Notes: a model not told the origin generated them from the letters alone. A stretch of DNA of 15,252 nt from Flavobacteriia bacterium (GCA_018500075.1 JAHBAN010000082.1:1-15252); one strand, 5' to 3'. Shown: positions 1 to 7,634, numbered from the stretch's first letter. Translations and numbers: made by a program.

Positions 1-16
1 GCCCCTCTCGCGCTCT

Positions 17-48
17 CCCCGGGATATTTTCGGAAAGAAAAAGCAGGG
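17..48. other. Intergenic A/T-rich element, possible Rhodobacterales repeat
   Basis: Just downstream of the metallopeptidase stop codon lies a GC-flanked A/T-rich stretch beginning CCCCGGGATATTTTCGG and ending in an A-rich GGAAAGAAAAAGCAGGG. From memory, similar 'CCCCGGGATATTTTT-GGAAAGATGAAG' strings recur between genes in Rhodobacteraceae genomes, but only one copy is visible here. It has no clear stem-loop, so I do not call it a terminator. The remaining bases before 57 show nothing else. Confidence 0.25.
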
Positions 49-56
49 CGGGCGTG

Positions 57-1181
57 TCAGTCGCAAATGGCTTGGAGGGCGGCCCAGTCCGATGGGCTGA
101 GCACCGCAGATGTCGGGGGCTGGCGGGCGGCATGGGCGCGGGATTTTGCGGCGCGCTCTTTTGAGGACGGGTGGCTCATGAGATAGGCCGGGAGGGCGGG
201 ACCGCCGGTTTGCTCTGTCAGGATAAAGTCAAAGAAGCTGGCGAGGCCGGCGGAGTTCACACCCGCTCGGGCGAGCGTCTCAAGGGCGTAGTCATCGGCG
301 CGGATTTCGGCCTCGCGGGTGTAGCCTGTCGAGATCAGGTGTTCGCTCACCAGCACCGCCAGAGTGCCGCCGGAGAAATCGCCCAGCACCAGAGAGAGCA
401 GCCCCGCCGAGCCAGCCGCACGCAGCGCACCGGTTGTGGCGTCGCGATTCTGGACATGGCCGATTTCATGGGCCAGCACACCGGCGACGGCCTCTGCATT
501 TGTGGCTCTGTCAAGCAGGCCGCGCAGGATAACGATCTGACCGCCCGGGGCGGCGAAGGCATTGACCATCTCGTGATCAAAGACCTGGATATCGAGCGTG
601 TAGTCCATCGCGCGGCCTTCGGTGAGGCGGGTTTGCATTTTGGCGAGGGCGGCGCGGCCTTCGGGGTTGGTGCAGGCCAGATCGGCGGTGCGCGCGCCAG
701 CAAGGACCCACTCCATCTGGCGGACCACGGCGCGGCCAAACTGCATCTCGCGCTCGCGCGGCATCAGATAGGCGAGGCTTGTGGCCATGGCGGGCAGGAT
801 CACAAAGATCATCGCCAGCAGGGCAACCACGGCGAGCGCCAGCCTGCCGAGCACGCGCGCGCCTGTGCCTTTGGCCAGATCGCGGCGGGCCAGATGGGGG
901 GCGGCGGCGCGCAGGGCGGCGTTCATTGCGCCATCGCGACAGATGAGGCGGGCCTCGTGATGCAGGGTTTCGTCTGCGCCGGCGATGTGGCGCGCGAAGG
1001 TCAGCCAGCCGCCTTCGGGCTGATCACGCAAGAGGCGCAGCTCGGCCAGCGGCCAATCCTCGGGCTGTGTGAGGGCCTCACCCTCGATGCAGAGCACCCC
1101 ACGCGTCACATCCAGACGCAGGGTGACTTTATGGCGCGCGGCGGATGAGCCGTCAAAGAAGCTGCCCTGAGCCTCAATCAT
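57..1181 (-). CDS. M48 family zinc metallopeptidase, membrane-anchored
   Basis: Predicted zinc endopeptidase of the M48 family (the HtpX/BepA/Oma1 type), whose members act in membrane or envelope protein quality control. The 374-residue product has an N-terminal beta-rich region (about 1-100) resembling the DUF7092-type domain that precedes some M48 peptidases. A single hydrophobic segment follows at about 113-139, then the catalytic domain. The zinc motif HEIGH is at 238-242, and a downstream ExxAD (Glu292, Asp296) fits the third zinc ligand. The start ATG overlaps the stop of the upstream DUF898 gene by one base (TGATG), which suggests translational coupling and one operon. The substrate cannot be inferred. 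The family call is secure because the active site is complete; the envelope role is inference from the anchor and the neighbour. Confidence 0.9.
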   Translation of the reverse strand: MIEAQGSFFDGSSAARHKVTLRLDVTRGVLCIEGEALTQPEDWPLAELRLLRDQPEGGWLTFARHIAGADETLHHEARLICRDGAMNAALRAAAPHLARRDLAKGTGARVLGRLALAVVALLAMIFVILPAMATSLAYLMPREREMQFGRAVVRQMEWVLAGARTADLACTNPEGRAALAKMQTRLTEGRAMDYTLDIQVFDHEMVNAFAAPGGQIVILRGLLDRATNAEAVAGVLAHEIGHVQNRDATTGALRAAGSAGLLSLVLGDFSGGTLAVLVSEHLISTGYTREAEIRADDYALETLARAGVNSAGLASFFDFILTEQTGGPALPAYLMSHPSSKERAAKSRAHAARQPPTSAVLSPSDWAALQAICD

Positions 1182-2365
1182 CAGATGGCGCCGCCAATAT
1201 CAAGCGCATCGGCGAAGCCTTCGGCATCGACGCCGGTTTCGGATGCGCGCTGCCGGATATCACCAAGCGCGTCGGCGTTGTGGACTGTGAAGGTTGTGAT
1301 GAAATGGGCAATCGTCGGCTGGGTGATGAGGACGAGCGCCAGCGCGCCCGACAGGGCTAGAGCCGCCACATAGAGCACCACAACCAACACAACAGCCAGA
1401 CCCGCCTCGTTTGACCCTGCCATGCCCAACGCTGTGGTGAAGAGGGCTGTGCCGATGAAAAGCACCACAGCGAGGCAGAGCGACACGATCAGCGTGCCGA
1501 TGATGTAGATCTTGACGACCTCGCCTGTGGTGGGGACCGCTGTGAAGCGGATCGCCCCGCCCAAGCTGCGATGCGCCGCCAGGTAGCGGAAGGCGTGGAC
1601 GCGGTAGTAAACGACCCCGACGGCCACCCAGATATAACCCACAGCCGCGGCCACCGCCGCAAGCGCCACCGCGTCAACCGCGACCCCAAGGCCCGCCCCG
1701 ACGATGAGCAGGCCAAGGCCGAAAAAGATATGTTTGGCCGCGCCGTAGAGCGCTGTCCATCTGCCGTGCTGCTCAAAACGGGCATCGCCGAAATAGCTGC
1801 GGTTGGCCATGTATTCTTCGAGCTTGAAGGTGGCCAGCGGCACGAGCGCGCCGAGGGTGACGACGCTCAAAAAAGTGTAGCCGAGCGCGCGCAGGGCATA
1901 GCCCCAAGCGCCCTTTTCCATACCAAAGCGCACGCCACGCCAGCGGGTGCGGGCCATTTTGTAGCGGCGCGCGCGGTAGGTGGCATAGAATATGAGCGGC
2001 GCGAGCGCAATAAAGTTGACATAAATCAGGCCATTGAGCGCCAGCGCCCCCTCCGGCGTGGCCAGATCAAAGCCGTAATTCAGACCCCCAAAGAACAAAA
2101 GCATCTGGACGATGCCAAGATAGACGGCCAGCACCACAACGGCGACAAGAAAGCCGAGAAATTTCTCAAGACCCGTGCCGGTGTATTCAAAGGCGTCACC
2201 GTCCCCGAGCGTGGAGGACCAGATGTATTTGCGAATGCGGGTTTTGCCCCAGAAGCGATAGAGGCCCAGCGTGATGAGCGTGAGCAGCGTCACTTTGAGC
2301 GCGAGCGGGAACAGCTCGATGAGGGTGCCGCGATATTGGCCGTAAATGTCGTTTGAGACGGTCAT
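1181..2365 (-). CDS. DUF898 / YjgN-family multi-pass membrane protein
   Basis: A 394-residue polytopic inner-membrane protein of the DUF898 (YjgN) family, whose biochemical function is not known. Hydrophobic segments lie at about 20-38, 68-93, 112-130, 160-178, 213-252, 285-312 and 323-348. Between them are basic, aromatic loops typical of the family: TLGLYRFWGKTRIRKYIWSS near 32-51, RARRYKMARTRWRGVRFG near 131-148 and EEYMANRSYFGDARF near 183-197. I chose the ATG at 2365 because TGAGGA (2373-2378, read on the minus strand) lies 7 bases upstream; a TTG 21 bases further out is less likely. It is followed by the M48 peptidase with a one-base overlap. In several bacteria DUF898 and M48 genes are neighbours, so a joint role in membrane maintenance is plausible but is inference. 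Confidence 0.85.
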   Translation of the reverse strand: MTVSNDIYGQYRGTLIELFPLALKVTLLTLITLGLYRFWGKTRIRKYIWSSTLGDGDAFEYTGTGLEKFLGFLVAVVVLAVYLGIVQMLLFFGGLNYGFDLATPEGALALNGLIYVNFIALAPLIFYATYRARRYKMARTRWRGVRFGMEKGAWGYALRALGYTFLSVVTLGALVPLATFKLEEYMANRSYFGDARFEQHGRWTALYGAAKHIFFGLGLLIVGAGLGVAVDAVALAAVAAAVGYIWVAVGVVYYRVHAFRYLAAHRSLGGAIRFTAVPTTGEVVKIYIIGTLIVSLCLAVVLFIGTALFTTALGMAGSNEAGLAVVLVVVLYVAALALSGALALVLITQPTIAHFITTFTVHNADALGDIRQRASETGVDAEGFADALDIGGAI

Positions 2366-2444
2366 GGGGAAATCCTCACTGTTCAAAATGCAGCTCTTGG
2401 CGGCTGCTTACGCGGCTTCTTGCACTGTGTAAGTGTGCTGCGTA

Positions 2445-2474
2445 ATTATGCTGCGCGGGCAAGGCGCAAATCAA
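2445..2474 (-). promoter_or_regulatory. Putative promoter of the DUF898-M48 operon
   Basis: On the minus strand TTGATT (2474-2469) is followed after 18 bases by CATAAT (2450-2445), a reasonable sigma-70 pair. Transcription would start near 2438, giving a leader of about 73 bases to the ATG at 2365. The -10 element lies inside a near-palindrome, GCGTAATTATGC (2440-2451). The assignment rests on pattern only; read-through from parC is also possible because no terminator is visible between the genes. Confidence 0.4.
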
Positions 2475-2489
2475 GGAGCTATGTGGCGC

Positions 2490-4829
2490 TCAGTCAAACT
2501 TCATGCTGCGCGGGAAGCCGTAGGGCGGGCGTTTGCCCACGCCTGCGCGCTTGCCGAGCCAGTCAGAGAGGTCTGTCTCGGTGCGGGTTTTGCCGCCGCC
2601 CATGGGCCAGCTGAGGCCCTCGGCCCAGGCGAATGTGGTGAGGTCCGAGAGGCCGCCGTCAAGCTCGAGCGCGCCCTGTTTGCCGCGGGCCATGTTATAC
2701 TTTTGCAGGCGCACGCCCTTGCCGCGGCCCAGCTCCGGCAGCTCGGACACGGGGAAGACAAGGAACTTGCCGTTCTGGCTCACAATGGCGACATGATCGC
2801 CGGTGAGCGGCTTGCAGATCACGGCGCGCGCCTCGTCTTTGACATTGAGCACTTGCTTGCCTGATTTGGTCTGCGCGAGCACATCCTCTTCGGGGACAAC
2901 AAAGCCGTTGCCCTCGGAGCTGGCGACAACCAGTTTGCGGCCCTTCTGGTGGACAAAGAGCGAAACGATTTCGGCCTCGTTGGGCAGATCGACCATCAGG
3001 CGCAGAGGCTCGCCCATGCCCCGCCCGCCGGGCAGGTTGACCGCCGAAAGCGTATAGAAGCGCCCGTTGGACCCCATCAGAACGATCTTGTCGGTGGTTT
3101 CGGCATGGAAGGCAAAGCGGGCCTCGTCGCCGTCTTTGAACTTGAGCTCGCGGGTCAGATCGATATGGCCCGACATCGCGCGGATCCAGCCCATTCTGGA
3201 GCACACAACCGTGATCGGCTCTTTCTCGATCATGGCTTCGAGCGGAACCTCCTCGATGAGGCCCGCCTCGGCAAAGACGGTGCGGCGCGCGCCGCCTTCG
3301 TAGTCTTTGCCAAAGGTTTTCTTGGCCTGTTTGAGTTGATCGGCGATGGCGGACCATTGCAGGCTGTCGCTGTCCAGCAGGTCTTCAAGGCCGGCGCGCT
3401 CCTGCATGAGCTTGTCGCGCTCGGCCACAAGCTCCATTTCCTCGAGTTTGCGCAGGGAGCGCAGGCGCATATTCAGAATCGCATCGGCCTGAGCCTCTGT
3501 CAGCCCGTCATCGGCGCCGGCTTTGGGGGAGACATAATCGCGCTCGTCGGTGGCGCGGGTAAAGCTCTGGCCCCAGTCTTCGCGCATCAGCGCGGCTTTT
3601 GGCTCTTCGTCATAGCGGATAATGTCAATCACGCGGTCCAGATTGAGGAAGGCGATGATGAAGCCTTCAAGCACCTCAAGGCGCGCATCGATCTTTTCCA
3701 TACGGTGCTGGCTGCGCCGGATCAGAACCTCGCGGCGGAAATCAAGGAAGGCGCGCAGCACCTCTTTCATCGAGCAGACCTTGGGCGTGACCCCGTCGAT
3801 CAGCCCGTTCATATTGAGGCTGAAGCGGGTCTCGAGGTCGGAGTTGCGGAACATCATGTTCATCAGAACATCGGGATCGACATTCTTTGAGCGCGGTTCG
3901 AGCACAAGGCGGATATCTTCGGCAGATTCGTCGCGCACATCGCCAAGGATCGGGATTTTCTTGAGCTGGATCAGCTCGGCGATTTTCTCGATCAGCTTGG
4001 ATTTCTGGACCTGATAGGGAATCTCGGTGATCACGATCTGCCACAGGCCGCGGCCGAGGTCTTCGACCTCCCATTTGGAGCGCAGGCGGAACGAGCCGCG
4101 CCCTGTGCGATAGGCTTGGGCTATGTTCTCGCGCGGCTCGACAATGACCCCGCCGGTGGGGAAATCGGGGCCGGGCACGAAGCCAAGCAGCGTGTCATCG
4201 CGCGCATCGGGCGTCTTGATCAGATGCAAACAGGCATCAACCAGCTCGGCAATATTATGCGGCGGGATGTTTGTTGCCATGCCGACCGCGATCCCTGTGG
4301 AGCCGTTGGCAAGGAGATGCGGGAAGGTCGCGGGCAGAACGGCAGGCTCGTCAAGGCGGCCATCGTAATTGGGCCGAAAATCGACCGCGTTTTCGGCCAG
4401 ACCTTCGAGCATGGATTCGGCCACGATGGTCATGCGCGCCTCTGTGTAGCGCGCGGCGGCGGGGTTGTCGCCGTCGATATTGCCGAAGTTGCCCTGCCCG
4501 TCGACCAGCGGATAGCGCACGTTGAAGTCCTGCGCGAGGCGCGCCATCGCGTCATAAATCGCGGCGTCCCCATGGGGGTGAAAATCGCCCATTGTGTCGC
4601 CGGAAATCTTTGCAGACTTCAGAAAGCCGCCGGTTGAGGCGAGCCGCAACCGGCTCATCGCATAGAGGATGCGGCGGTGCACAGGCTTGAGACCGTCGCG
4701 GGCATCCGGCAGGGCGCGGTGCATGATTGTGGAGAGCGCATAGGTCAGATAGCGCTCGCCAATGGCGCGGCGCAGCGGCTCCAGGTGCTCGACCTCGGGC
4801 GTGTCTTCATCATCAATCAAATCGCTCAT
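2490..4829 (-). CDS. parC: DNA topoisomerase IV subunit A (ParC)
   Basis: The DNA-cleaving subunit of topoisomerase IV, which works with ParE to unlink replicated chromosomes in the cytoplasm. The 779-residue protein carries the GyrA/ParC winged-helix and tower domains from about residue 15 to 480. The QRDR-type motif GDFHPHGDAAIYDAM is at 81-95 and the catalytic tyrosine is Tyr128 in AARYTEARM. A shorter C-terminal beta-pinwheel region follows, ending in a Rhodobacterales-type tail with PPYGFPRSMKFD. It is ParC rather than GyrA because it is short, lacks an obvious GyrA box (QRRGGKG) and reads SGDTMGDFHPHGD. At the position matching Ser80 of E. coli ParC it has Ala89, and Asp93 matches Glu84. 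The gene is divergent from the SH3b gene across about 170 bases that contain a 23-bp dyad. No strong Shine-Dalgarno is visible before the ATG. Confidence 0.96.
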   Translation of the reverse strand: MSDLIDDEDTPEVEHLEPLRRAIGERYLTYALSTIMHRALPDARDGLKPVHRRILYAMSRLRLASTGGFLKSAKISGDTMGDFHPHGDAAIYDAMARLAQDFNVRYPLVDGQGNFGNIDGDNPAAARYTEARMTIVAESMLEGLAENAVDFRPNYDGRLDEPAVLPATFPHLLANGSTGIAVGMATNIPPHNIAELVDACLHLIKTPDARDDTLLGFVPGPDFPTGGVIVEPRENIAQAYRTGRGSFRLRSKWEVEDLGRGLWQIVITEIPYQVQKSKLIEKIAELIQLKKIPILGDVRDESAEDIRLVLEPRSKNVDPDVLMNMMFRNSDLETRFSLNMNGLIDGVTPKVCSMKEVLRAFLDFRREVLIRRSQHRMEKIDARLEVLEGFIIAFLNLDRVIDIIRYDEEPKAALMREDWGQSFTRATDERDYVSPKAGADDGLTEAQADAILNMRLRSLRKLEEMELVAERDKLMQERAGLEDLLDSDSLQWSAIADQLKQAKKTFGKDYEGGARRTVFAEAGLIEEVPLEAMIEKEPITVVCSRMGWIRAMSGHIDLTRELKFKDGDEARFAFHAETTDKIVLMGSNGRFYTLSAVNLPGGRGMGEPLRLMVDLPNEAEIVSLFVHQKGRKLVVASSEGNGFVVPEEDVLAQTKSGKQVLNVKDEARAVICKPLTGDHVAIVSQNGKFLVFPVSELPELGRGKGVRLQKYNMARGKQGALELDGGLSDLTTFAWAEGLSWPMGGGKTRTETDLSDWLGKRAGVGKRPPYGFPRSMKFD

Positions 4830-4870
4830 GAGGCGTGTGTAATGGCTTTCGTGGGCGGATTGAATCCCAA

Positions 4871-4893
4871 AAATGCCTGTTGACGTGGCATTT
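4871..4893. promoter_or_regulatory. Perfect 7-bp inverted repeat between divergent genes
   Basis: AAATGCC and GGCATTT form perfect 7-base arms separated by TGTTGACGT. Read on the minus strand, toward parC, the second arm runs into five Ts (GGCATTTTT), so a transcript would form a weak terminator-like hairpin in the parC leader. On the same strand a TATAAA (4896-4891) abuts the dyad, so it could instead be an operator over the parC start site. I cannot tell operator from attenuator. Confidence 0.4.
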
Positions 4894-4983
4894 ATACAAA
4901 GCGGGGAAAATCAATCGGGGATTCTCCCCCCTTTACGCTCGCGAATCGTGTAGGGTGATGGCAGGAGAGAGTTGTGTTTGTTT

Positions 4984-4989
4984 AGGGGG
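4984..4989 (+). promoter_or_regulatory. Ribosome binding site deciding the SH3b start
   Basis: AGGGGG lies 9 bases before the ATG at 4999. It supports that start over an in-frame TTG at 4972, whose AGGAGA is only about two bases away. The shorter form also begins directly with the hydrophobic signal sequence, as expected for an exported protein. Confidence 0.6.
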
Positions 4990-4998
4990 TTCAGCCAG

Positions 4999-5607
4999 AT
5001 GTGGCGCTTTATACTTGTGACGTTCGGATTTTTGTTTTTTGCATTTTATGAGCTGAGCGGCGGTGCGCATTATACGCCAAAAGACGGGTCGCGCCAGTCT
5101 GTCGCGGCAGAGCGCGCCCAGGCCGCCGAACAAAAGCGCCTCGCCTTTTTGCAAGCCAAGCCGCAAGCCAAGCCCCGCGATGTGGCCACTGCATCTTCTC
5201 CAGTGTCTCCCCCTGCCGCTTCCCCTGCCCCCGATGTGTCCGGCGTGATCACCGACGGCGCAGAAACACTTGTTTTGGCCTCTGCAGGCGGCAGCGCCTT
5301 GCCCCGACAAAAGCCGCTGGCCGTGGCGCTGAGCCAGCCTGTGATTGACAGTGAAAAGGCCGAAAGCCTGATTGAGGTCGCCGCAGGCGCGATAACCGCA
5401 CGGGCAGATGACGACATCCGCGAAGTGAGTGGCAACCGTGTCAATCTGCGCCGCGGACCGGGAACGCGGTTTAACACTTTGGACACGCTGTTGCGCGGCG
5501 ATAAAGTGCAGGTGCTGTCTGAGGAGAGCGGCTGGATCAAGCTGCGTGTTCTTGAGACAGGGCGCATCGGCTATATGGCTGCGTTTCTTCTGGCCGAGCC
5601 AAACTGA
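4999..5607 (+). CDS. SH3b-domain protein, secreted or membrane-anchored
   Basis: A 202-residue envelope protein. Residues 1-19 (MWRFILVTFGFLFFAFYEL) form a signal peptide or N-terminal anchor. A low-complexity Ala/Pro/Lys-rich linker spans roughly 35-80 and includes the small repeat QAKPQAKPR (52-60). A bacterial SH3 domain fills about 140-199, recognisable from NRVNLRRGPGTRFNTL, then GDKVQVL, SGWIKLR and GRIGYMAAFLL. Bacterial SH3 domains commonly bind peptidoglycan or peptides, so this may be a cell-wall-associated factor; no catalytic domain is present. It is divergent from parC and is followed 38 bases later by the SDR gene on the same strand with no terminator between, so the two may share a transcript. 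The linker tolerates variation, and only the SH3b domain can be assigned with confidence. Confidence 0.85.
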   Translation: MWRFILVTFGFLFFAFYELSGGAHYTPKDGSRQSVAAERAQAAEQKRLAFLQAKPQAKPRDVATASSPVSPPAASPAPDVSGVITDGAETLVLASAGGSALPRQKPLAVALSQPVIDSEKAESLIEVAAGAITARADDDIREVSGNRVNLRRGPGTRFNTLDTLLRGDKVQVLSEESGWIKLRVLETGRIGYMAAFLLAEPN

Positions 5608-5645
5608 GGCTTGCCAGCCCCCTGTGCGGCACGTAAGCGGGCCTT

Positions 5646-6476
5646 ATGAGCAAAACAATTCTGATCACCGGCTGCTCTTCGGGGCTTGGCTATGATGCGG
5701 CGCACGGGCTGGCGGCGCGTGGCTGGCGGGTCTTTGCGACCTGCCGCACAGAGGCCGACTGCGCGCGCCTGAGGGGCGAAGGGCTTGAGAGCTTTCCGCT
5801 CGATTACGGCTCAAGCCAGAGCATAGACGCGGCTGTGGCCGAGGGTCTGGAGCGCAGCGGCGGCACGCTCGATGCGCTCTACAACAATGGCGCCTTTGCG
5901 CTGCCCGGCGCTGTGGAAGACCTGCCACGGGCGGGCTTGCGCGAGATTTATGAGACGAACCTCTTTGGCGTGCACGAGCTGAGCTGCAAGATCATCCCGG
6001 TGATGCGGGCGCAGGGGCACGGGCGCATTATCAACTGTTCTTCTGTGCTTGGTCTTGTGCCGATGCGGTGGCGGGGCGCTTATGTCAGCACCAAATTTGC
6101 CCTTGAGGGGCTGACCGATACGCTGCGCATCGAGATGCGCGATACGCCGATCCATATTATCACTATAGAGCCGGGGCCGATCACCTCCGACATTCGCAAA
6201 AAGTCGATTGCGCCGTTTGAGCGCCATGTGAACTGGCAGGAGTCGCCGCGCCGCGCGCAGTATGAAGAGAGCCTCCTGAAGCGGCTCTATACCCCCGCCG
6301 AGGGGCCTGAGCGCTTTGAGCTTCCAGCCTCTGCTGTGACCCAAAAGCTCATTCACGCCCTGGAAAGCCCGCGGCCCAAACCCCGGTATTTTGTCACCAC
6401 CCCGACCTATCTTATGGCGGCGGCGCGGCGGCTTTTGCCGACGCGGATGCTGGACTGGCTGATTGCGAAGAACTGA
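5646..6476 (+). CDS. Short-chain dehydrogenase/reductase (classical SDR)
   Basis: An NAD(P)-dependent oxidoreductase of the classical SDR family, 276 residues, cytosolic. The Rossmann nucleotide motif TGCSSGLG is at 8-15. The family's NNAG motif appears as NNGA (80-83), and the catalytic set is Asn105, Ser133, Tyr146 and Lys150 (YVSTK). After PGPITSDI (about 177-184) the C-terminal part holds a substrate-binding region and a basic, hydrophobic tail (RRLLPTRMLDWLIAKN). Arg34 in the turn after beta-2 (ATCRTEAD) suggests NADP preference, which is inference. The substrate is unknown; relatives act on steroids, retinoids, sugars or fatty-acyl derivatives. The last 65 bases overlap the 3' end of the convergent transporter gene. 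No strong Shine-Dalgarno precedes the ATG. Confidence 0.9.
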   Translation: MSKTILITGCSSGLGYDAAHGLAARGWRVFATCRTEADCARLRGEGLESFPLDYGSSQSIDAAVAEGLERSGGTLDALYNNGAFALPGAVEDLPRAGLREIYETNLFGVHELSCKIIPVMRAQGHGRIINCSSVLGLVPMRWRGAYVSTKFALEGLTDTLRIEMRDTPIHIITIEPGPITSDIRKKSIAPFERHVNWQESPRRAQYEESLLKRLYTPAEGPERFELPASAVTQKLIHALESPRPKPRYFVTTPTYLMAAARRLLPTRMLDWLIAKN

Positions 6477-7419
6477 GCCGGCGCTCGCGCCAGACGATAA
6501 ACAACCCGCCCGCCGCGATCAGACCCGCGCCGGGGAAGAGATCGGACCATGGCGCTTCGTTGAAAACCAGCCAGCCAAGGGCAAAGGCCATGGGAATTCC
6601 GAAATAGCTGAAGGGCGCCAGATTGCTCTGTTCTGTCATGCGGTAGGCCATAACATAAAGCAACACGGCCACGCCGCCAAAGCCGCCCATCAGCGCGATC
6701 CATGCAAGATCGGTCCAGCTCTGCAGCGGGCTGAAGCCGCCCCAAAAGAAGACCAGCCCAAGAGAGCCAAGCAGCGCCGCGCTGGCGGAATAGACATTCA
6801 CCAGCGGCGTGACGACATCCTCCTCAAAGAGGCGCGCTGTGATGGCTGTTGTGGCGTAGAGCGCGGCCGCCCCGAGCGGCAGCAGCGCCGCAAGGCCAAA
6901 GGCCTCGCCGCTTGGCCCGACCACAAGCACCACGCCGGCAAAGCCGATCAACACCGCAAGCCAGCGCATCGGGCCGACGCGCTCGCCAAGCAGCGGCCAT
7001 GCGAGGGCTGTGGCAAAGATCGCCGAGGCGTAAGACAGTGTCGAGGCTGTGGCGAAGGGCATAAAGACCAGCGCGCCGTAAAACATAAGCTGTGCAAAGG
7101 ACACAAGCAGGCCGCGCAAAAAGCCAAGCCTCCACTGGCGGATTTTCCAGCGCCGCCCTGTGGTGCGCCAGCGCGCCGAGGCATAGAGCGCAATCAGGCT
7201 TGGCAGAAGGCCAAAGACATTGCGATAGGCCGAGAGTTCGGCCGCGGTATAGCGCGCGGAGAGATGTTTGATGATCAGCCCCATAAGATCAAAGAACAGC
7301 AGGGCCAGAAGGCAGAGCAGGATGGCCAGCAGCGTGTTGTCGCCCGCAGGGGTGCCAGATGCGGTGCCGGTGGTGGTGCCTTTGATTTTGCCGCTGCGCG
7401 GGCCTGACGGCGGGGTCAT
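6412..7419 (-). CDS. DMT-superfamily (EamA) membrane transporter
   Basis: A 335-residue inner-membrane exporter or permease of the drug/metabolite transporter superfamily. After a polar N-terminal stretch of about 27 residues, roughly ten hydrophobic segments run from 29 to 310 as two EamA repeats. The first repeat ends around PLLGERVGPMRWLAVLIGFAG (142-162) and the second around FNEAPWSDLFPGAGLIAAGG (286-305), both typical of the family. The substrate cannot be predicted. I chose the ATG at 7419 because upstream residues in this frame are highly charged and unlike the family, and because the ATG is coupled to a leader ORF by an ATGA overlap; an upstream start in frame remains possible. The Ser/Ala/Pro-rich tail (315-335) lies wholly in the 65-bp overlap with the convergent SDR gene, so it may be a recent, non-functional extension. 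Confidence 0.85.
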   Translation of the reverse strand: MTPPSGPRSGKIKGTTTGTASGTPAGDNTLLAILLCLLALLFFDLMGLIIKHLSARYTAAELSAYRNVFGLLPSLIALYASARWRTTGRRWKIRQWRLGFLRGLLVSFAQLMFYGALVFMPFATASTLSYASAIFATALAWPLLGERVGPMRWLAVLIGFAGVVLVVGPSGEAFGLAALLPLGAAALYATTAITARLFEEDVVTPLVNVYSASAALLGSLGLVFFWGGFSPLQSWTDLAWIALMGGFGGVAVLLYVMAYRMTEQSNLAPFSYFGIPMAFALGWLVFNEAPWSDLFPGAGLIAAGGLFIVWRERRLSSSQSASPASASAKAAAPPP

Positions 7420-7505
7420 GGCGCGGCGCGGGCCGGTTTGAACAACGGGTTGAAACCGGCGTTTTGAGCCGCGTTGAGGCGATCGGCCGGTTGCCACGGT
7501 GTCAT
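7416..7505 (-). CDS. Possible 29-codon leader peptide of the transporter
   Basis: On the minus strand an ATG at 7505 opens a 29-codon reading frame (it begins MTPWQPADRL and ends FKPARAAP). Its TGA overlaps the transporter ATG as ATGA. An AAGGGG lies about 10 bases upstream of its ATG, whereas no Shine-Dalgarno is visible before the transporter ATG. This arrangement would let ribosomes finishing the leader restart on the transporter. The peptide resembles no family I know, and a short ORF like this can arise by chance in GC-rich DNA. Confidence 0.35.
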   Translation of the reverse strand: MTPWQPADRLNAAQNAGFNPLFKPARAAP

Positions 7506-7634
7506 GAGTGTTTCGCCCCTTGCGCTTGGCTTGATGTATCGTAGCGGCAATCTGACCCGCGCGCCAGATTTGCCCTCGTAATTTTGACAAAAACCTCTAG
7601 ATGGGAAGAACGCTTATAAAAAGGGGGCCAAGTC

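Noticed and set aside
171..1148. 325-codon open frame on the plus strand opposite the M48 gene
   Set aside because: The minus strand encodes a peptidase with HEIGH and ExxAD; the plus-strand translation is Gly/Ala/His-rich with no recognisable domain.
2448..2514. 12-bp direct repeat ATGCTGCGCGGG at 2448-2459 and 2503-2514
   Set aside because: There are only two copies; one lies in the parC 3' coding end and the other in the adjacent gap. It could be chance or a small local duplication and has no evident function.
2949..3890. 313-codon open frame on the plus strand inside parC
   Set aside because: It lies wholly within the conserved ParC coding region and has no motif of its own.
6463..7407. 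314-codon open frame on the plus strand opposite the transporter
   Set aside because: It is very rich in Lys, Arg, Gln and Ala, the expected antisense image of a hydrophobic membrane protein, and no family is recognisable.
7584..7620. TTGACA and TATAAA before the HIG1-like gene as a sigma-70 promoter
   Set aside because: The spacing is 25 bases, too long for a normal promoter, and no better -10 follows TTGACA at 16-18 bases.
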